This document shows, piece by piece, positions 44,258 through 53,343 of a DNA stretch of 64,000 nucleotides. A model generated the notes under the pieces. It searched no databases. It saw only the letters and a program-made list of their open reading frames with translations, and was not told the DNA's origin. The first letter of the stretch is position 1, and each line of letters opens with the position of its first letter. A program made the translations under genes and the position numbers. The stretch covers positions 120,491 to 184,490 of the forward strand of contig JAHISQ010000120.1 in NCBI GenBank assembly GCA_018818125.1, read 5' to 3'. The stretch comes from Candidatus Rifleibacteriota bacterium. Lineage in GTDB: Bacteria; Muiribacteriota; Ozemobacteria; Ozemobacterales; Ozemobacteraceae.

Positions 44258-47134
44258 ATGATAAAGATTGTCAAAGCCCGGGTGCATAACCTGAAAGATC
44301 TAAGTCTCACCATTCCTGATGGCAAACTGACTGTCATCACTGGTGTCTCTGGTTCAGGCAAGTCATCACTGGCTTTTGATACAATTCATGCCGAAGGCCA
44401 GCGTCGTTACATGGAATCGCTTTCTTCTTATGCTCGACAGTTCCTGCAGCAGATGGAAAAGCCCGATGTCGAGAGTATTGAAGGTCTTTCACCGACAATT
44501 GCTATTCAACAGAAATCAACTTCGCGCAATCCGCGCTCGACAGTTGGCACCATAACAGAGCTTTATGATTATTTCAGGTTGTTGTTTGCCGCGATTGGTC
44601 GACCACATTGCCCGGAGTGCGGTGAATCGGTCGAAAGTTCGACGGCTGCACAGATTGTTGAAGCGTTGCTGCAGTATCCTGATGGCACTCGCATCACTCT
44701 GCTGGCACCGGTTGTGCGAAGTCGCAAGGGCGAGTATGGCAAGGTTTTCGAAGAACTGCGGCGCGAGGGCTTGTCGAGAGTTCGTGTTGATGGCGACATG
44801 TGGTCGCTTGACGATGAGTTGCCCGAGCTTGATCGCAACAAAAAGCACGATATTGAGGTTGCAGTTGACCGTATCAGACTCTCCGATTCTGAGCAAGAGC
44901 AGACCTCGGCACGTCTCAATGAGGCGGTTGAGTTGTGTTTTAAACTGGCTGAAGGCCAGTTGCTGGTATTGATCGCTCCCGAGAGCGGCAAAACTGTCGA
45001 AAAACTTTTTAGCGAGAATTTGCACTGTGCACGTTGCGATGTGTCGTTGCCCGAGATCAAACCCCGTTTGTTTTCGTTTAATGCCCCCTATGGTTCATGT
45101 TCCGCCTGTTCAGGACTCGGTATTCAGCTGGTTGTTGATCCTGATCTGGTCATTCCTGACACTGATCTGTCAATATCTGAGGGTGCGATTGCGTCCGAAA
45201 ATTTTACCGAGGCGACTTTTTCGCGGCAGTGGATGGAAGGTCTGTCTGAACATTACAAGTTTTCACTGAATGTGCCATTTAAAAACCTTTCAGAGGAAGT
45301 CAGGCAAATCATATTGCAGGGCTCAGGCAATAAGGTTCTCAAGGTCAATTATAAGGGCCGCACCATGGCCGGGTCGCTTACCAAGCCGTTCGAAGGCGTG
45401 ATTCCGACTCTTTCAAGGCGCTATCGCGAGACGAAATCTGATGGCGCCCGCAATTTTTATGAGCGCTTCATGCGCACTCTGCCCTGCCCTGAATGCCAGG
45501 GCCGGCGCCTTAATCCGATTGCGCTCGCGGTCAAGGTCAGAGACGAGAATATCCATGAATTGTCGCAACATTCAGTTGGTGAGCTGATTGAATTTTTTGC
45601 GGGGCTGACTCTCAGTGAGCGCGATCGCTTTATCTGCAAAAAAATCCTTGAGCAGATCAATAATCGCTTAAAGTTTCTGACTGATGTTGGGCTCGATTAT
45701 CTAAATCTTTCGCGTGCCGCTCATACCCTTTCTGGCGGTGAAGCGCAGAGAATCAGGCTTGCATCTCAGATCGGTTCAGCCCTGGTTGGTATTACCTATG
45801 TGCTTGATGAACCAAGTATCGGGCTGCACCCTCGCGACAACCGGCGTCTCATCGATACCCTTAAAAAATTGCGTGACATTGGCAACACTGTTCTGGTGGT
45901 TGAGCACGACCGTGAGATCATGGAAGAGGCTGACAATATTATAGATCTTGGCCCCGGTGCTGGCGTCGAGGGTGGCATGCTGGTTGCAAGCGGATCACCA
46001 GCCACTGTTACCAATAATAAACAAAGCCTTACTGGCCGTTTTTTGAGTGGTAGTGAGTTTATTTCGGCTCCAGCCCACCGTCGCAAGGGTAATGGTAACT
46101 GGCTTACCTTAAAAGGCGCCAGGCATAATAATCTTAAAAACATAGATGTTGCAGTACCTCTGGGCAAAATGGTTGTAGTGACTGGCGTGTCTGGTTCCGG
46201 CAAATCGAGTCTTGTCACCGACACTCTTTACCCGCTTTTGAACAATATTATCAACAGATCGCATCTCGATGTTGGCGCTTATAAAAAAATCGAGGGCATC
46301 GAACATATTGATAAGGTCGTAAATATTGACCAGAACCCGATAGGTCGCTCGCCTCGTTCGAATCCGGCCACCTATACCGGTATTTTTACTCCGATCCGTG
46401 ATTTGTTTTCGCAGACAGTCGAGGCTAAAACCCGCGGTTACGCACTTGGTCGCTTCAGTTTTAACGTAAAGGGTGGTCGCTGCGAAGTTTGTGAGGGTTC
46501 CGGTCAGATTCAGATCGAAATGCACTTTCTGCCAGATGTTTATGTAACCTGCGAACAATGCAAAGGTCGCCGTTTTAACGACGAAACGCTTAAGGTAAAG
46601 TTTAAGGGCCTCAACATTGCACAGGTGCTGGATTTATGCGTCAGCGATGCGCTCGCCTTCTTTGAGCCGTTTACAGCGATCCGACGTCGCCTTCAGACGC
46701 TGGTTGATGTCGGTCTCGGCTATATTACTCTCGGCCAGGCCAGTACGACACTTTCTGGCGGTGAGGCGCAACGAATCAAGCTGGCGACCGAGTTGTCTAA
46801 AGTGGCGACTGGTTCGACCTTTTATCTGCTTGATGAACCTACTACCGGTTTGCACTTCCAAGATGTGCGTTGCTTGCTCGACGTTCTGTCCAGGCTTATT
46901 GACAAGGGCAATACCGTTTTGGTAGTCGAGCACAACCTTGATGTAATAAAAACAGCTGATTACATTATAGATCTCGGCCCGGAAGGTGGAGATCGCGGCG
47001 GCGAGATTACTGCCGTCGGGGTGCCCGAAGAGATAATTGCGGTAAAAGCTTCTTTGACAGGCAAATTTCTCGCTGAAGATCTGCAGAGAACAGCAGGACT
47101 GAGTAAAAACAGCAAAGTTCGCAGGAGAAAGTAA
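44258..47134 (+). CDS. uvrA: excinuclease ABC subunit A
   Basis: 958 residues, full length. Two ABC ATPase halves: Walker [14 protein letters not shown] and [13 protein letters not shown], signature LSGGEAQRI in both. Zinc modules CPEC, CARC/CSAC, CPEC and CEVC/CEQC are intact. UvrA recognises bulky DNA lesions and loads UvrB in nucleotide excision repair. The start lies 9 nt after the previous stop; the ribosome site is weak. radA starts 1 nt after its end, so repair genes form a pair. Confidence 0.98.
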   Translation: MIKIVKARVHNLKDLSLTIPDGKLTVITGVSGSGKSSLAFDTIHAEGQRRYMESLSSYARQFLQQMEKPDVESIEGLSPTIAIQQKSTSRNPRSTVGTITELYDYFRLLFAAIGRPHCPECGESVESSTAAQIVEALLQYPDGTRITLLAPVVRSRKGEYGKVFEELRREGLSRVRVDGDMWSLDDELPELDRNKKHDIEVAVDRIRLSDSEQEQTSARLNEAVELCFKLAEGQLLVLIAPESGKTVEKLFSENLHCARCDVSLPEIKPRLFSFNAPYGSCSACSGLGIQLVVDPDLVIPDTDLSISEGAIASENFTEATFSRQWMEGLSEHYKFSLNVPFKNLSEEVRQIILQGSGNKVLKVNYKGRTMAGSLTKPFEGVIPTLSRRYRETKSDGARNFYERFMRTLPCPECQGRRLNPIALAVKVRDENIHELSQHSVGELIEFFAGLTLSERDRFICKKILEQINNRLKFLTDVGLDYLNLSRAAHTLSGGEAQRIRLASQIGSALVGITYVLDEPSIGLHPRDNRRLIDTLKKLRDIGNTVLVVEHDREIMEEADNIIDLGPGAGVEGGMLVASGSPATVTNNKQSLTGRFLSGSEFISAPAHRRKGNGNWLTLKGARHNNLKNIDVAVPLGKMVVVTGVSGSGKSSLVTDTLYPLLNNIINRSHLDVGAYKKIEGIEHIDKVVNIDQNPIGRSPRSNPATYTGIFTPIRDLFSQTVEAKTRGYALGRFSFNVKGGRCEVCEGSGQIQIEMHFLPDVYVTCEQCKGRRFNDETLKVKFKGLNIAQVLDLCVSDALAFFEPFTAIRRRLQTLVDVGLGYITLGQASTTLSGGEAQRIKLATELSKVATGSTFYLLDEPTTGLHFQDVRCLLDVLSRLIDKGNTVLVVEHNLDVIKTADYIIDLGPEGGDRGGEITAVGVPEEIIAVKASLTGKFLAEDLQRTAGLSKNSKVRRRK

Positions 47135-47135
47135 C

Positions 47136-48494
47136 ATGGCCAAGGCGCGTACCCGTTTTGTTTGCCAGTCATGCGGACAGGTTTTTCCCAAATGGCAGGG
47201 GCAATGCACTGCCTGTCAGGAATGGAACACGGTTGAACAGGAAATCGAAGCGGGAGAAACGCGGCGGGTGCCGATGCAGAACCCGGGTGGCAGTCTTGCA
47301 ATAATTCAGACGCTTGAAGAAGTCGAGATGGAAAATTCGACGCGCTGGCCGACAGGAGTGGATGTTTTTGACGAGCTGATTGGTGGTGGGCTGGTGCCGG
47401 GTGGTATTACTCTTATCGGTGGTGAACCGGGTGTCGGAAAGTCCACTTTCATGTTGCAGCTGGTTTCGCGGCTTGGGGTTACAATCAAGCCGTTGGCTTA
47501 TATTTCGGGTGAAGAGTCGGCGACGCAGATCAAGTTGCGGGCTGAGCGCCTGCGCATTGGCAATGGCAGTGATATTATTCTGGTTTCTGAGCAGAATCTC
47601 GATTCTGCGCTGAACGGCCTGGCTTCTTATCTGCCGCGCCTGCTGGTTGTCGACTCGATTCAGACCGTTTATACTCCGCAGATGGATGCAACGCCGGGTT
47701 CGGTCACTCAGATACGCGAGTGCGCGGCTATTCTGACCAAGTTTGGCAAAGACCGTGGTCTGCCAATTTTTATAGTTGGTCATGTCACCAAAGATGGCGC
47801 TATTGCTGGCCCCAAGATTCTTGAGCACATGGTCGATACCGTTTTATATTTTGAAGGCGATGTTAATTCAAATTTTAGAATTTTAAGGGTTTTTAAAAAT
47901 CGTTTCGGTGCTACTGGCGAGGTTGCTGTATTTCAGATGACCGAGAAGGGTTTGAGTCCGGTAATCAATCCGTCTGATCTGTTTATCAGCCGCAAGCGCA
48001 GTGAGGCACCTGGAGTCGTTGTAGTGCCGATTTTACAGGGAAGTCGCTGTATTCTTACCGAGCTGCAGGCGCTGGTAACCCAGTCGTTTTTGACCATGCC
48101 ACGGCGTGTCTCGTCCGGGATAGATTCAAATCGCCTGAATCTGGTTATTGCGGTGCTTGAAAAGCATGCCAATCTCAAGTTTTACAACCGTGATGTTTTT
48201 GTGAACGTTGCGGGCGGTTTGAAACTCAATGAGCCGGGTGGCGATCTCGGACTGGCAATGGCTTTGTCCAGCAGTCTCAATGACCAGCCGCTTCCGACTG
48301 ACGTTCTGCTGGTTGGCGAGTTGACTCTGGCTGGCGAAGTCAGGCCGGTATCGAATGTGGCGCGGCGCATTAATGAGGGGCGCAGATTCGGTTTCACCCG
48401 GTTTGTGGTTGCAGCCGGTTGCGAACTTGCTGACGAAAAAGGCATAGTTCGTGTTTCTACAGTTAGAGAAGCTTTAAAAGTGGTGTTTGGCTAA
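47136..48494 (+). CDS. radA: DNA repair protein RadA (Sms)
   Basis: 452 residues. Zinc finger CQSC-x-CTAC at residues 9-30, RecA-like ATPase with Walker A GGEPGVGKST, the RadA-specific KNRFG motif (FKNRFGATGEV) and a Lon-protease-like C-terminal domain (AGGLKLNEPGGDLGLAMALSS). Branch-migration helicase in recombination. In Bacillus radA is followed by disA, yacL, ispDF, gltX; here radA is followed by zinc genes, then yacL and gltX, without disA. Confidence 0.97.
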   Translation: MAKARTRFVCQSCGQVFPKWQGQCTACQEWNTVEQEIEAGETRRVPMQNPGGSLAIIQTLEEVEMENSTRWPTGVDVFDELIGGGLVPGGITLIGGEPGVGKSTFMLQLVSRLGVTIKPLAYISGEESATQIKLRAERLRIGNGSDIILVSEQNLDSALNGLASYLPRLLVVDSIQTVYTPQMDATPGSVTQIRECAAILTKFGKDRGLPIFIVGHVTKDGAIAGPKILEHMVDTVLYFEGDVNSNFRILRVFKNRFGATGEVAVFQMTEKGLSPVINPSDLFISRKRSEAPGVVVVPILQGSRCILTELQALVTQSFLTMPRRVSSGIDSNRLNLVIAVLEKHANLKFYNRDVFVNVAGGLKLNEPGGDLGLAMALSSSLNDQPLPTDVLLVGELTLAGEVRPVSNVARRINEGRRFGFTRFVVAAGCELADEKGIVRVSTVREALKVVFG

Positions 48495-48497
48495 TTG

Positions 48498-48526
48498 TTG
48501 GTATTATCTGCATAATGTGATAATAT
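48498..48526 (+). promoter_or_regulatory. sigma70-type promoter of the RHH-znu operon
   Basis: TTGGTA at 48498-48503, 17-nt spacer, TAATAT at 48521-48526. The AT-rich sequence around the -10 (GTGATAATATTTTGTGACAC) may also hold an operator, but no Zur box of the E. coli kind is obvious. Confidence 0.55.
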
Positions 48527-48553
48527 TTTGTGACACTTTTCGGAGGTTTTCTG

Positions 48554-48811
48554 GTGAAAAAAGCTGATACCGTAACATTTAAAGTCGACCCTAACCTGCT
48601 TGAAATCCTGCAGAGTATGCCTAATCGCTCGGAATTTATTCGCAGTGCTATTTTACACGCGCTTGAACACGTTTGTCCGCTGTGCAGTGGTGCCGGGGTT
48701 CTTTCACCAGCCATGAAAAAATGCTGGGATAAATTTGCCGAAAAGCATGCGATTAAAAAGTGTTCTGAGAGTGACCAGATTGAGCTTCTCTGCAATGTTG
48801 AAGCAGACTGA
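48554..48811 (+). CDS. ribbon-helix-helix protein with cysteine-rich tail
   Basis: 85 residues. The N-terminus (DTVTFKVDPNLLEILQSMPNRSEFIRSAILHALEH) fits a CopG/ribbon-helix-helix DNA-binding domain: one strand, two helices with the NRSEFIR turn. The tail has CPLCSGAG and two more single Cys residues, enough to bind zinc. It begins 60 nt after radA under its own promoter and leads the znuACB genes by 15 nt. I infer a zinc-responsive regulator of the importer. GTG start at 48554 with GGAGG 7 nt upstream. Confidence 0.75.
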   Translation: MKKADTVTFKVDPNLLEILQSMPNRSEFIRSAILHALEHVCPLCSGAGVLSPAMKKCWDKFAEKHAIKKCSESDQIELLCNVEAD

Positions 48812-48826
48812 CTGAGTCTATAGCCG

Positions 48827-49732
48827 ATGAACAAACGATTGTTCTCTAAGAGCTTGCTGCTGGTTCTAGTGAGCTTTGTTTTATTGAGCTCAGCGCTTTG
48901 TGGTGCCGAACCCGCTAAAATTAAAATTTTTACCAGTATTTTGCCTCAGAAATACATTGTCGAGCAGATCGCTGGCGACCTGGTTGAGGTTGAGGTGTTG
49001 GTTGGACCAGGTGTTTCGCCACATACCTTCGAGCCGACTCCTCAGCAGATGAGCCGTTTGTCGCGGGCAGTAATATTTTTTCTGGTTGGAGTTCCTTTCG
49101 AACGAGCCTTGGTAACGAGACTGACTGCAATTTGTCCTGGCCTGAAGATTGTAAACACTGATAAAAACGTGCCGAGAAGGTCTATGGACAGTCTTGAAAA
49201 CGGCCACGAGCACAGCGATGACTGTGGACATGAATCCGGTGCTCCTGATCCGCATTTCTGGCTTGATCCGCTGTTGGTAGTGATACAGGCAGAGAATATG
49301 GCGATTGCCCTTCGTGAAGCTTTACCTGATTACAAAGCCAGAATTGACGATGGTTTGCAAAAACTTGTTAATGAGCTGCGCGATCTTGATGCGGAGTTGG
49401 CCGCAAAATTAATGCCGATAAATGGCGAAGCCATGCTGGTTTTTCATCCGGCATTTGGCTATTTTGCTGATAGGTATGGTCTTAAGCAGCAGGCTGTTGA
49501 ACTTGAAGGCAAAGAGCCTGGTCCGCGCCGGTTGGCTGAACTTATTCGCTATTGTCGGCAAAACAGTATTCATGTGATTTTTGTGCAGAAGCAGTTTCCG
49601 GTTGCTGCCGCAAAGACAATTGCCAGATCGATTGATGGAGCGGTTGTGCTGATCGACCCGCTTGCAGAGGATTATTTTGCCAACTTGCGTGAGCTCGCTG
49701 GTTCGGTTCTGGTCGGGGCAAAACAAAAGTGA
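48827..49732 (+). CDS. znuA: zinc ABC transporter substrate-binding protein
   Basis: 301 residues of the cluster A-I family. Signal peptide (MNKRLFSKSLLLVLVSFVLLSSALCG), first His ligand in SPHTFEP, a His/Asp-rich loop (GHEHSDDCGHE), second His in DPHFWLDP, third in FHPAFGYFADRYGL and a final Asp (IDPLAEDY). The loop strengthens the zinc assignment over manganese. Delivers Zn to ZnuB in the periplasm. Its stop overlaps the znuC start. Confidence 0.93.
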   Translation: MNKRLFSKSLLLVLVSFVLLSSALCGAEPAKIKIFTSILPQKYIVEQIAGDLVEVEVLVGPGVSPHTFEPTPQQMSRLSRAVIFFLVGVPFERALVTRLTAICPGLKIVNTDKNVPRRSMDSLENGHEHSDDCGHESGAPDPHFWLDPLLVVIQAENMAIALREALPDYKARIDDGLQKLVNELRDLDAELAAKLMPINGEAMLVFHPAFGYFADRYGLKQQAVELEGKEPGPRRLAELIRYCRQNSIHVIFVQKQFPVAAAKTIARSIDGAVVLIDPLAEDYFANLRELAGSVLVGAKQK

Positions 49733-50502
49733 GCAGTCTCGAAGCTGTTGTCAGTTTTTCTGATGTGAATTTTGCCTTTGAAGACGGCATCACCGTTCTC
49801 GAAAACATTAATTTTTCGCTGGAAGCTGGTGAATTTGCCTGTCTTGTCGGCCCTAACGGCGGCGGTAAAACTACCCTGTTGAAGCTTATTTTAGGCTTAC
49901 TCAAGCCCGTTTCTGGCTCAATAAAGGTTTTGGGCGAAGCACCGAGTCGGCGCCAGGCGCAGATCGGTTATGTTCCACAATTTTCAAAGTTTGATGCAGG
50001 CTTTCCGGTTAAGGTTCTGGATGTTGTGTTGATGGGTTGTCTTCAGCGCTCGTTTTTCTGGGGACCATATTCTGAGGAACAGATCGAAAAAGCACGCATG
50101 GCCCTTGCAGCAGTTGGTTTGCAGGGCAAGGAAGAACGCGGGTTTTCAGATATGTCGGGTGGGCAGAGACAGCGGGCGCTTATTGCCCGTGCACTTGTTT
50201 CTGAGCCGCGCTTGTTGCTGATGGACGAGCCTACCGCCAGTGTCGATGTGCATGGCACTGAGCAGTTTTATCGCATGTTTGAAGAACTAAACCAGAAGTT
50301 TACAATACTTATGGTGTCGCACGATGTGGGTTTTGTATCGGCAAGGGTAAAAAGTGTGTTGTGTGTGCGCAAAACCCTGCAGATTCATCCGGTTTCTGAG
50401 CTTACCGGTGAAGCCCTGCAAAGTATTTATGGTCTTGATGTTCACGTTATCAGACACGATCATCGCTGCACTGAGAAGGGGCATGTATGTCCGCATTCAT
50501 AA
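49729..50502 (+). CDS. znuC: zinc ABC transporter ATPase
   Basis: 257 residues. Walker A GPNGGGKTT, Q-loop YVPQ, signature MSGGQRQRALIARAL, Walker B LLLMDEPT and H-loop VSHD. The end (RHDHRCTEKGHVCPH) is His/Cys-rich, a feature of some ZnuC proteins. GTG start overlapping the znuA stop (GTGA); znuB begins within its 3' end. Confidence 0.94.
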   Translation: MSSLEAVVSFSDVNFAFEDGITVLENINFSLEAGEFACLVGPNGGGKTTLLKLILGLLKPVSGSIKVLGEAPSRRQAQIGYVPQFSKFDAGFPVKVLDVVLMGCLQRSFFWGPYSEEQIEKARMALAAVGLQGKEERGFSDMSGGQRQRALIARALVSEPRLLLMDEPTASVDVHGTEQFYRMFEELNQKFTILMVSHDVGFVSARVKSVLCVRKTLQIHPVSELTGEALQSIYGLDVHVIRHDHRCTEKGHVCPHS

Positions 50503-51359
50503 AAGATCTGCTTGAATTACAGTTTTTGCAGAATGCGGTTATTGCCGGAATTCTATGTAGTATTGCAAGCGGTGTGGTCGGTACCTATGTGGTATTAAAA
50601 CGCATAACCTACATTGCCGCAGCAATATCGCACTGTGTTCTTGGTGGTTTGGGTGCTGCCCGCTATTTTTCAGTAGTTTACGATCTGCCATGGTTGCGTC
50701 CGGTTTATGGAGCAATTTTTACAGCGATTGCCTCTGCGCTGCTTATCGGCTTTATAAGTTTGCGCGCCAAGGAGCGCGAAGATACGATAATCAGTGCATT
50801 GTGGGCGATCGGCATGGCGGTCGGAGTCTTGTTTATCTTTAAGACGCCCGGTTATAACGAAGATCTGATGAGCTATCTATTTGGTAATATTTTGATGGTT
50901 TCGCGCGAAGATCTTTATCTGATCGCGCTGCTAGATGTTATTGTAATTGGCTTGACAGTTGCTTTTTACCATCAGACTGTCGCTGTATGTTTTGACGAAG
51001 AGTTCGCGCGAACTCGTGGTGTGGCTGTAGAATTCTATTATCTGCTTCTTCTTTGCCTTACTGCTTTAACGGTGGTTCTTACTGTTTCGGTTGTTGGTAT
51101 TATAATGGTTATAGCCTTGCTGAGTCTGCCGGTCGCCATTGCCAGCCGGTTTTTTGACAGTGTCTGGAAAATCATGATCGCCGCCACTTTGCTGGGTATA
51201 ACTTTCACACTGAGCGGCCTTATTTTCAGTTATGCTCCAGATCTGCCTTCTGGTGCTCTGACAATTGTAATTGCTGGCGTCACATATTTTCTGACTCTCA
51301 TCTGGTTTTCGCTTAAAAAATCGCATATTGCAAAAGCTGAGTCTGACGTTACAAGCTGA
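50487..51359 (+). CDS. znuB: zinc ABC transporter permease
   Basis: 290 residues, eight or nine membrane helices of the ABC-3 family, with GVVGTYVVLKR near the N-terminus as in ZnuB/MntB proteins and the typical HCVLGGLGAARYF loop. The overlap with znuC is 16 nt. Metal specificity is inferred from ZnuA. Confidence 0.93.
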   Translation: MSAFIKDLLELQFLQNAVIAGILCSIASGVVGTYVVLKRITYIAAAISHCVLGGLGAARYFSVVYDLPWLRPVYGAIFTAIASALLIGFISLRAKEREDTIISALWAIGMAVGVLFIFKTPGYNEDLMSYLFGNILMVSREDLYLIALLDVIVIGLTVAFYHQTVAVCFDEEFARTRGVAVEFYYLLLLCLTALTVVLTVSVVGIIMVIALLSLPVAIASRFFDSVWKIMIAATLLGITFTLSGLIFSYAPDLPSGALTIVIAGVTYFLTLIWFSLKKSHIAKAESDVTS

Positions 51360-51400
51360 GAGCAACTGGCAAAATACTTTTAAAACCCGTTCCCTGAATA

Positions 51401-51429
51401 TTGATAATAAGAGGGCTTCGTGGTATCCT
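51401..51429 (+). promoter_or_regulatory. sigma70-type promoter for the yacL-CBS-gltX operon
   Basis: TTGATA at 51401-51406, 17-nt spacer, TATCCT at 51424-51429. Confidence 0.65.
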
Positions 51430-51450
51430 CTCAACCCGTGAGGTTTCTTT

Positions 51451-52554
51451 ATGATTTTTCAACTTTTGAGATCACTTCTTGTTCTAACTGGTACTATCGT
51501 CGGTGTGGCGGTTGGTTATGCCATTTCGGTCGAATACACTAACATTATTGAACTCGAAAACCCTCAGCTGACTCTGTCTGCTTTGTTGGGATTTATTGGC
51601 TATCTTTTCTGCTCTATCGCTGGTCGTGAACTACATTTGTGGCTCGAAGGACAGCTTGAACACAATAACAACTACGATCTTGCCTGGGGAGCGATGGGAC
51701 TTCTTCTCGGCCTGGTCAGCGCTAACCTGCTTTTTGTGCCTGTATACTTTTTGATGTACAAAGGTTTTGGCGAAATACAGTTTGCCAACAAATATCTCGA
51801 TGGTCTGGTGCCGTTGTTTAATTTGGTGATTCCGTTGTCCTTCAGCCTTTTGTTTGCTTATCTTGGCGTTAAGATTATGCTAAGATACCGGCGCTATCAG
51901 GCTAGAATCAATACAGAAGGTGTTACCGCCCGCCACAAAATCATTGATACCAGCGCGATTATCGATGGGCGATTTGCTGATCTTTTCAGACTTGGTTTTC
52001 TCGAAGGCAATATAATAATTCCGCGTTTCGTGGTTAACGAACTGCAGTTTCTCTCTGACTCGTCAGACGAAATCAAGCGCAGTAAGGGACGCAAAGGACT
52101 TACCAGCCTCGGTCAGCTAAAAAATGAGTTTCCTGATCTGATCGTAATTGCTGAAAACGATTACGCAGATATCAACGAAGTTGATGCCAAGCTGGTCAAG
52201 CTTGCTTCCGAACTTAAGGCGATCATGATTACTCAGGATTATAACCTCAAGAAGGTTGCCGAACTTGATCGAATAACCGTTTTGAATGTTAACGACTTGG
52301 TAAATGCCCTCAAACCGATTTTTGTCAGCGGTGAGGATATCGAAGTTAAAGTTGTGAAGAAGGGTAAGGAGTCGTGTCAGGGCGTTGGGTTCTTATCAGA
52401 TGGCACCATGGTAGTAATAGAGGATGGCGGAGACCATGTGGGCGAGACGGTTAAAACCACTGTCAGCAACATTTTGCAGACAGGCGCCGGCAGAATGATT
52501 TTTTGCCGCATAGGTAACCAAAATATAACAGCCCCTACAGCAGAGGAGAAGTAA
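51451..52554 (+). CDS. yacL: membrane PIN-TRAM protein YacL
   Basis: 367 residues. Four membrane helices (residues 5-147), a PIN nuclease-like domain (IIDTSAIIDGRFADL with the catalytic Asp) and a C-terminal TRAM RNA-binding barrel (EDIEVKVVKKGKESCQGVGFLSDGTMVV). YacL homologs are nearly always encoded between disA and ispD/gltX in Firmicutes; here it is two genes before gltX. Probably an RNA-acting protein at the membrane; the substrate is not established. The CBS gene follows by 1 nt. Confidence 0.92.
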   Translation: MIFQLLRSLLVLTGTIVGVAVGYAISVEYTNIIELENPQLTLSALLGFIGYLFCSIAGRELHLWLEGQLEHNNNYDLAWGAMGLLLGLVSANLLFVPVYFLMYKGFGEIQFANKYLDGLVPLFNLVIPLSFSLLFAYLGVKIMLRYRRYQARINTEGVTARHKIIDTSAIIDGRFADLFRLGFLEGNIIIPRFVVNELQFLSDSSDEIKRSKGRKGLTSLGQLKNEFPDLIVIAENDYADINEVDAKLVKLASELKAIMITQDYNLKKVAELDRITVLNVNDLVNALKPIFVSGEDIEVKVVKKGKESCQGVGFLSDGTMVVIEDGGDHVGETVKTTVSNILQTGAGRMIFCRIGNQNITAPTAEEK

Positions 52555-52555
52555 A

Positions 52556-53341
52556 ATGGGTATACGGGTAAAAGAGATAATGGATCGAAACCCGGTCATC
52601 GTTGATGCAGGCCAAACAGTGTTTGCTCTCAGAGAAATCGTAATTCTCAGACAGCCCGAATGCATTCTGGTAACTGATAGCGACAAAAGACTGGTGGGTA
52701 TAATGACACCATCGCATCTGGCAAGTATTGCTGATGTCGATATCGAAGAGAAAGTTACCGCGGTGATGGAAGCCAAGTTTCGCCGGGTCAACTGTAACAT
52801 GTCGGTGCGCGAAGCAGCCGCCATGCTCTCGGCCAGCGAGCTCGAAGCGCTGCCGGTTGTTGATAACAATGACGAACTGGTCGGAGTTGTTACTTATAAG
52901 GATATTGTTAAAGACCTTGTTGAGGATCGTGAAGATCAGCAGCTGACCGTGGAAAGCGCGGTAATATATCTTTCCATGACCAAAGATTCCGAACAGGAAG
53001 AATACTGGCTGCAGAAGGTTAACAACAAGGGCTATCGCGCTGCGATCACACAGGTCGGTGCAACAGCCGAGAAATTGCCGATTAAACTGCGTGAGGCAAC
53101 CATCGTTGCTGCTATTGCGCGTTCTGTTATTAAAGAAGACTCGCGTGAGAAATTCTCAGTCAGCAACGCAGTAAGAGATATATTCAGTCAGCTCTACACT
53201 GTTAACCCAGGACTGGGTGGCGGCTTTAAGGTCGCTATTGTGCGTGGTGAAGGCAGAATCGCAGTTGCGGCATTTGGTCGCTGCGGTCACGCATTGTCTA
53301 ATGGTAACGAGCAAATTTTCATGGGGAGCAACATCATCTGA
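52556..53341 (+). CDS. CBS-domain pair fused to a HutP-like domain
   Basis: 261 residues. Two CBS domains (about 8-57 and 68-120) bind adenosyl ligands in their families. The remaining 131 residues resemble HutP, the Bacillus histidine-dependent RNA antiterminator: an EYWLQKVNNKGYRAAITQVG start, ATIVAAIARSVIKED, GFKVAIVRGEGRIAVAAFG and the terminal GSNII, parallel to HutP WIAVSLYGTIG and GINHI. The HutP metal-binding His residues (HALYH, EHE) are not conserved. So the fold may be shared while ligand differs. Lies in the yacL-gltX operon with 1-2 nt gaps. The HutP link is by eye. Confidence 0.65.
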   Translation: MGIRVKEIMDRNPVIVDAGQTVFALREIVILRQPECILVTDSDKRLVGIMTPSHLASIADVDIEEKVTAVMEAKFRRVNCNMSVREAAAMLSASELEALPVVDNNDELVGVVTYKDIVKDLVEDREDQQLTVESAVIYLSMTKDSEQEEYWLQKVNNKGYRAAITQVGATAEKLPIKLREATIVAAIARSVIKEDSREKFSVSNAVRDIFSQLYTVNPGLGGGFKVAIVRGEGRIAVAAFGRCGHALSNGNEQIFMGSNII

Positions 53342-53343
53342 CC

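Noticed and set aside
52556..53341. The CBS protein's C-terminus as a DisA or IspD/IspF remnant, as expected from gene order.
   Set aside because: No DisA DGA/RHR motifs nor IspD/F signatures are present; the HutP-like pattern fits better.
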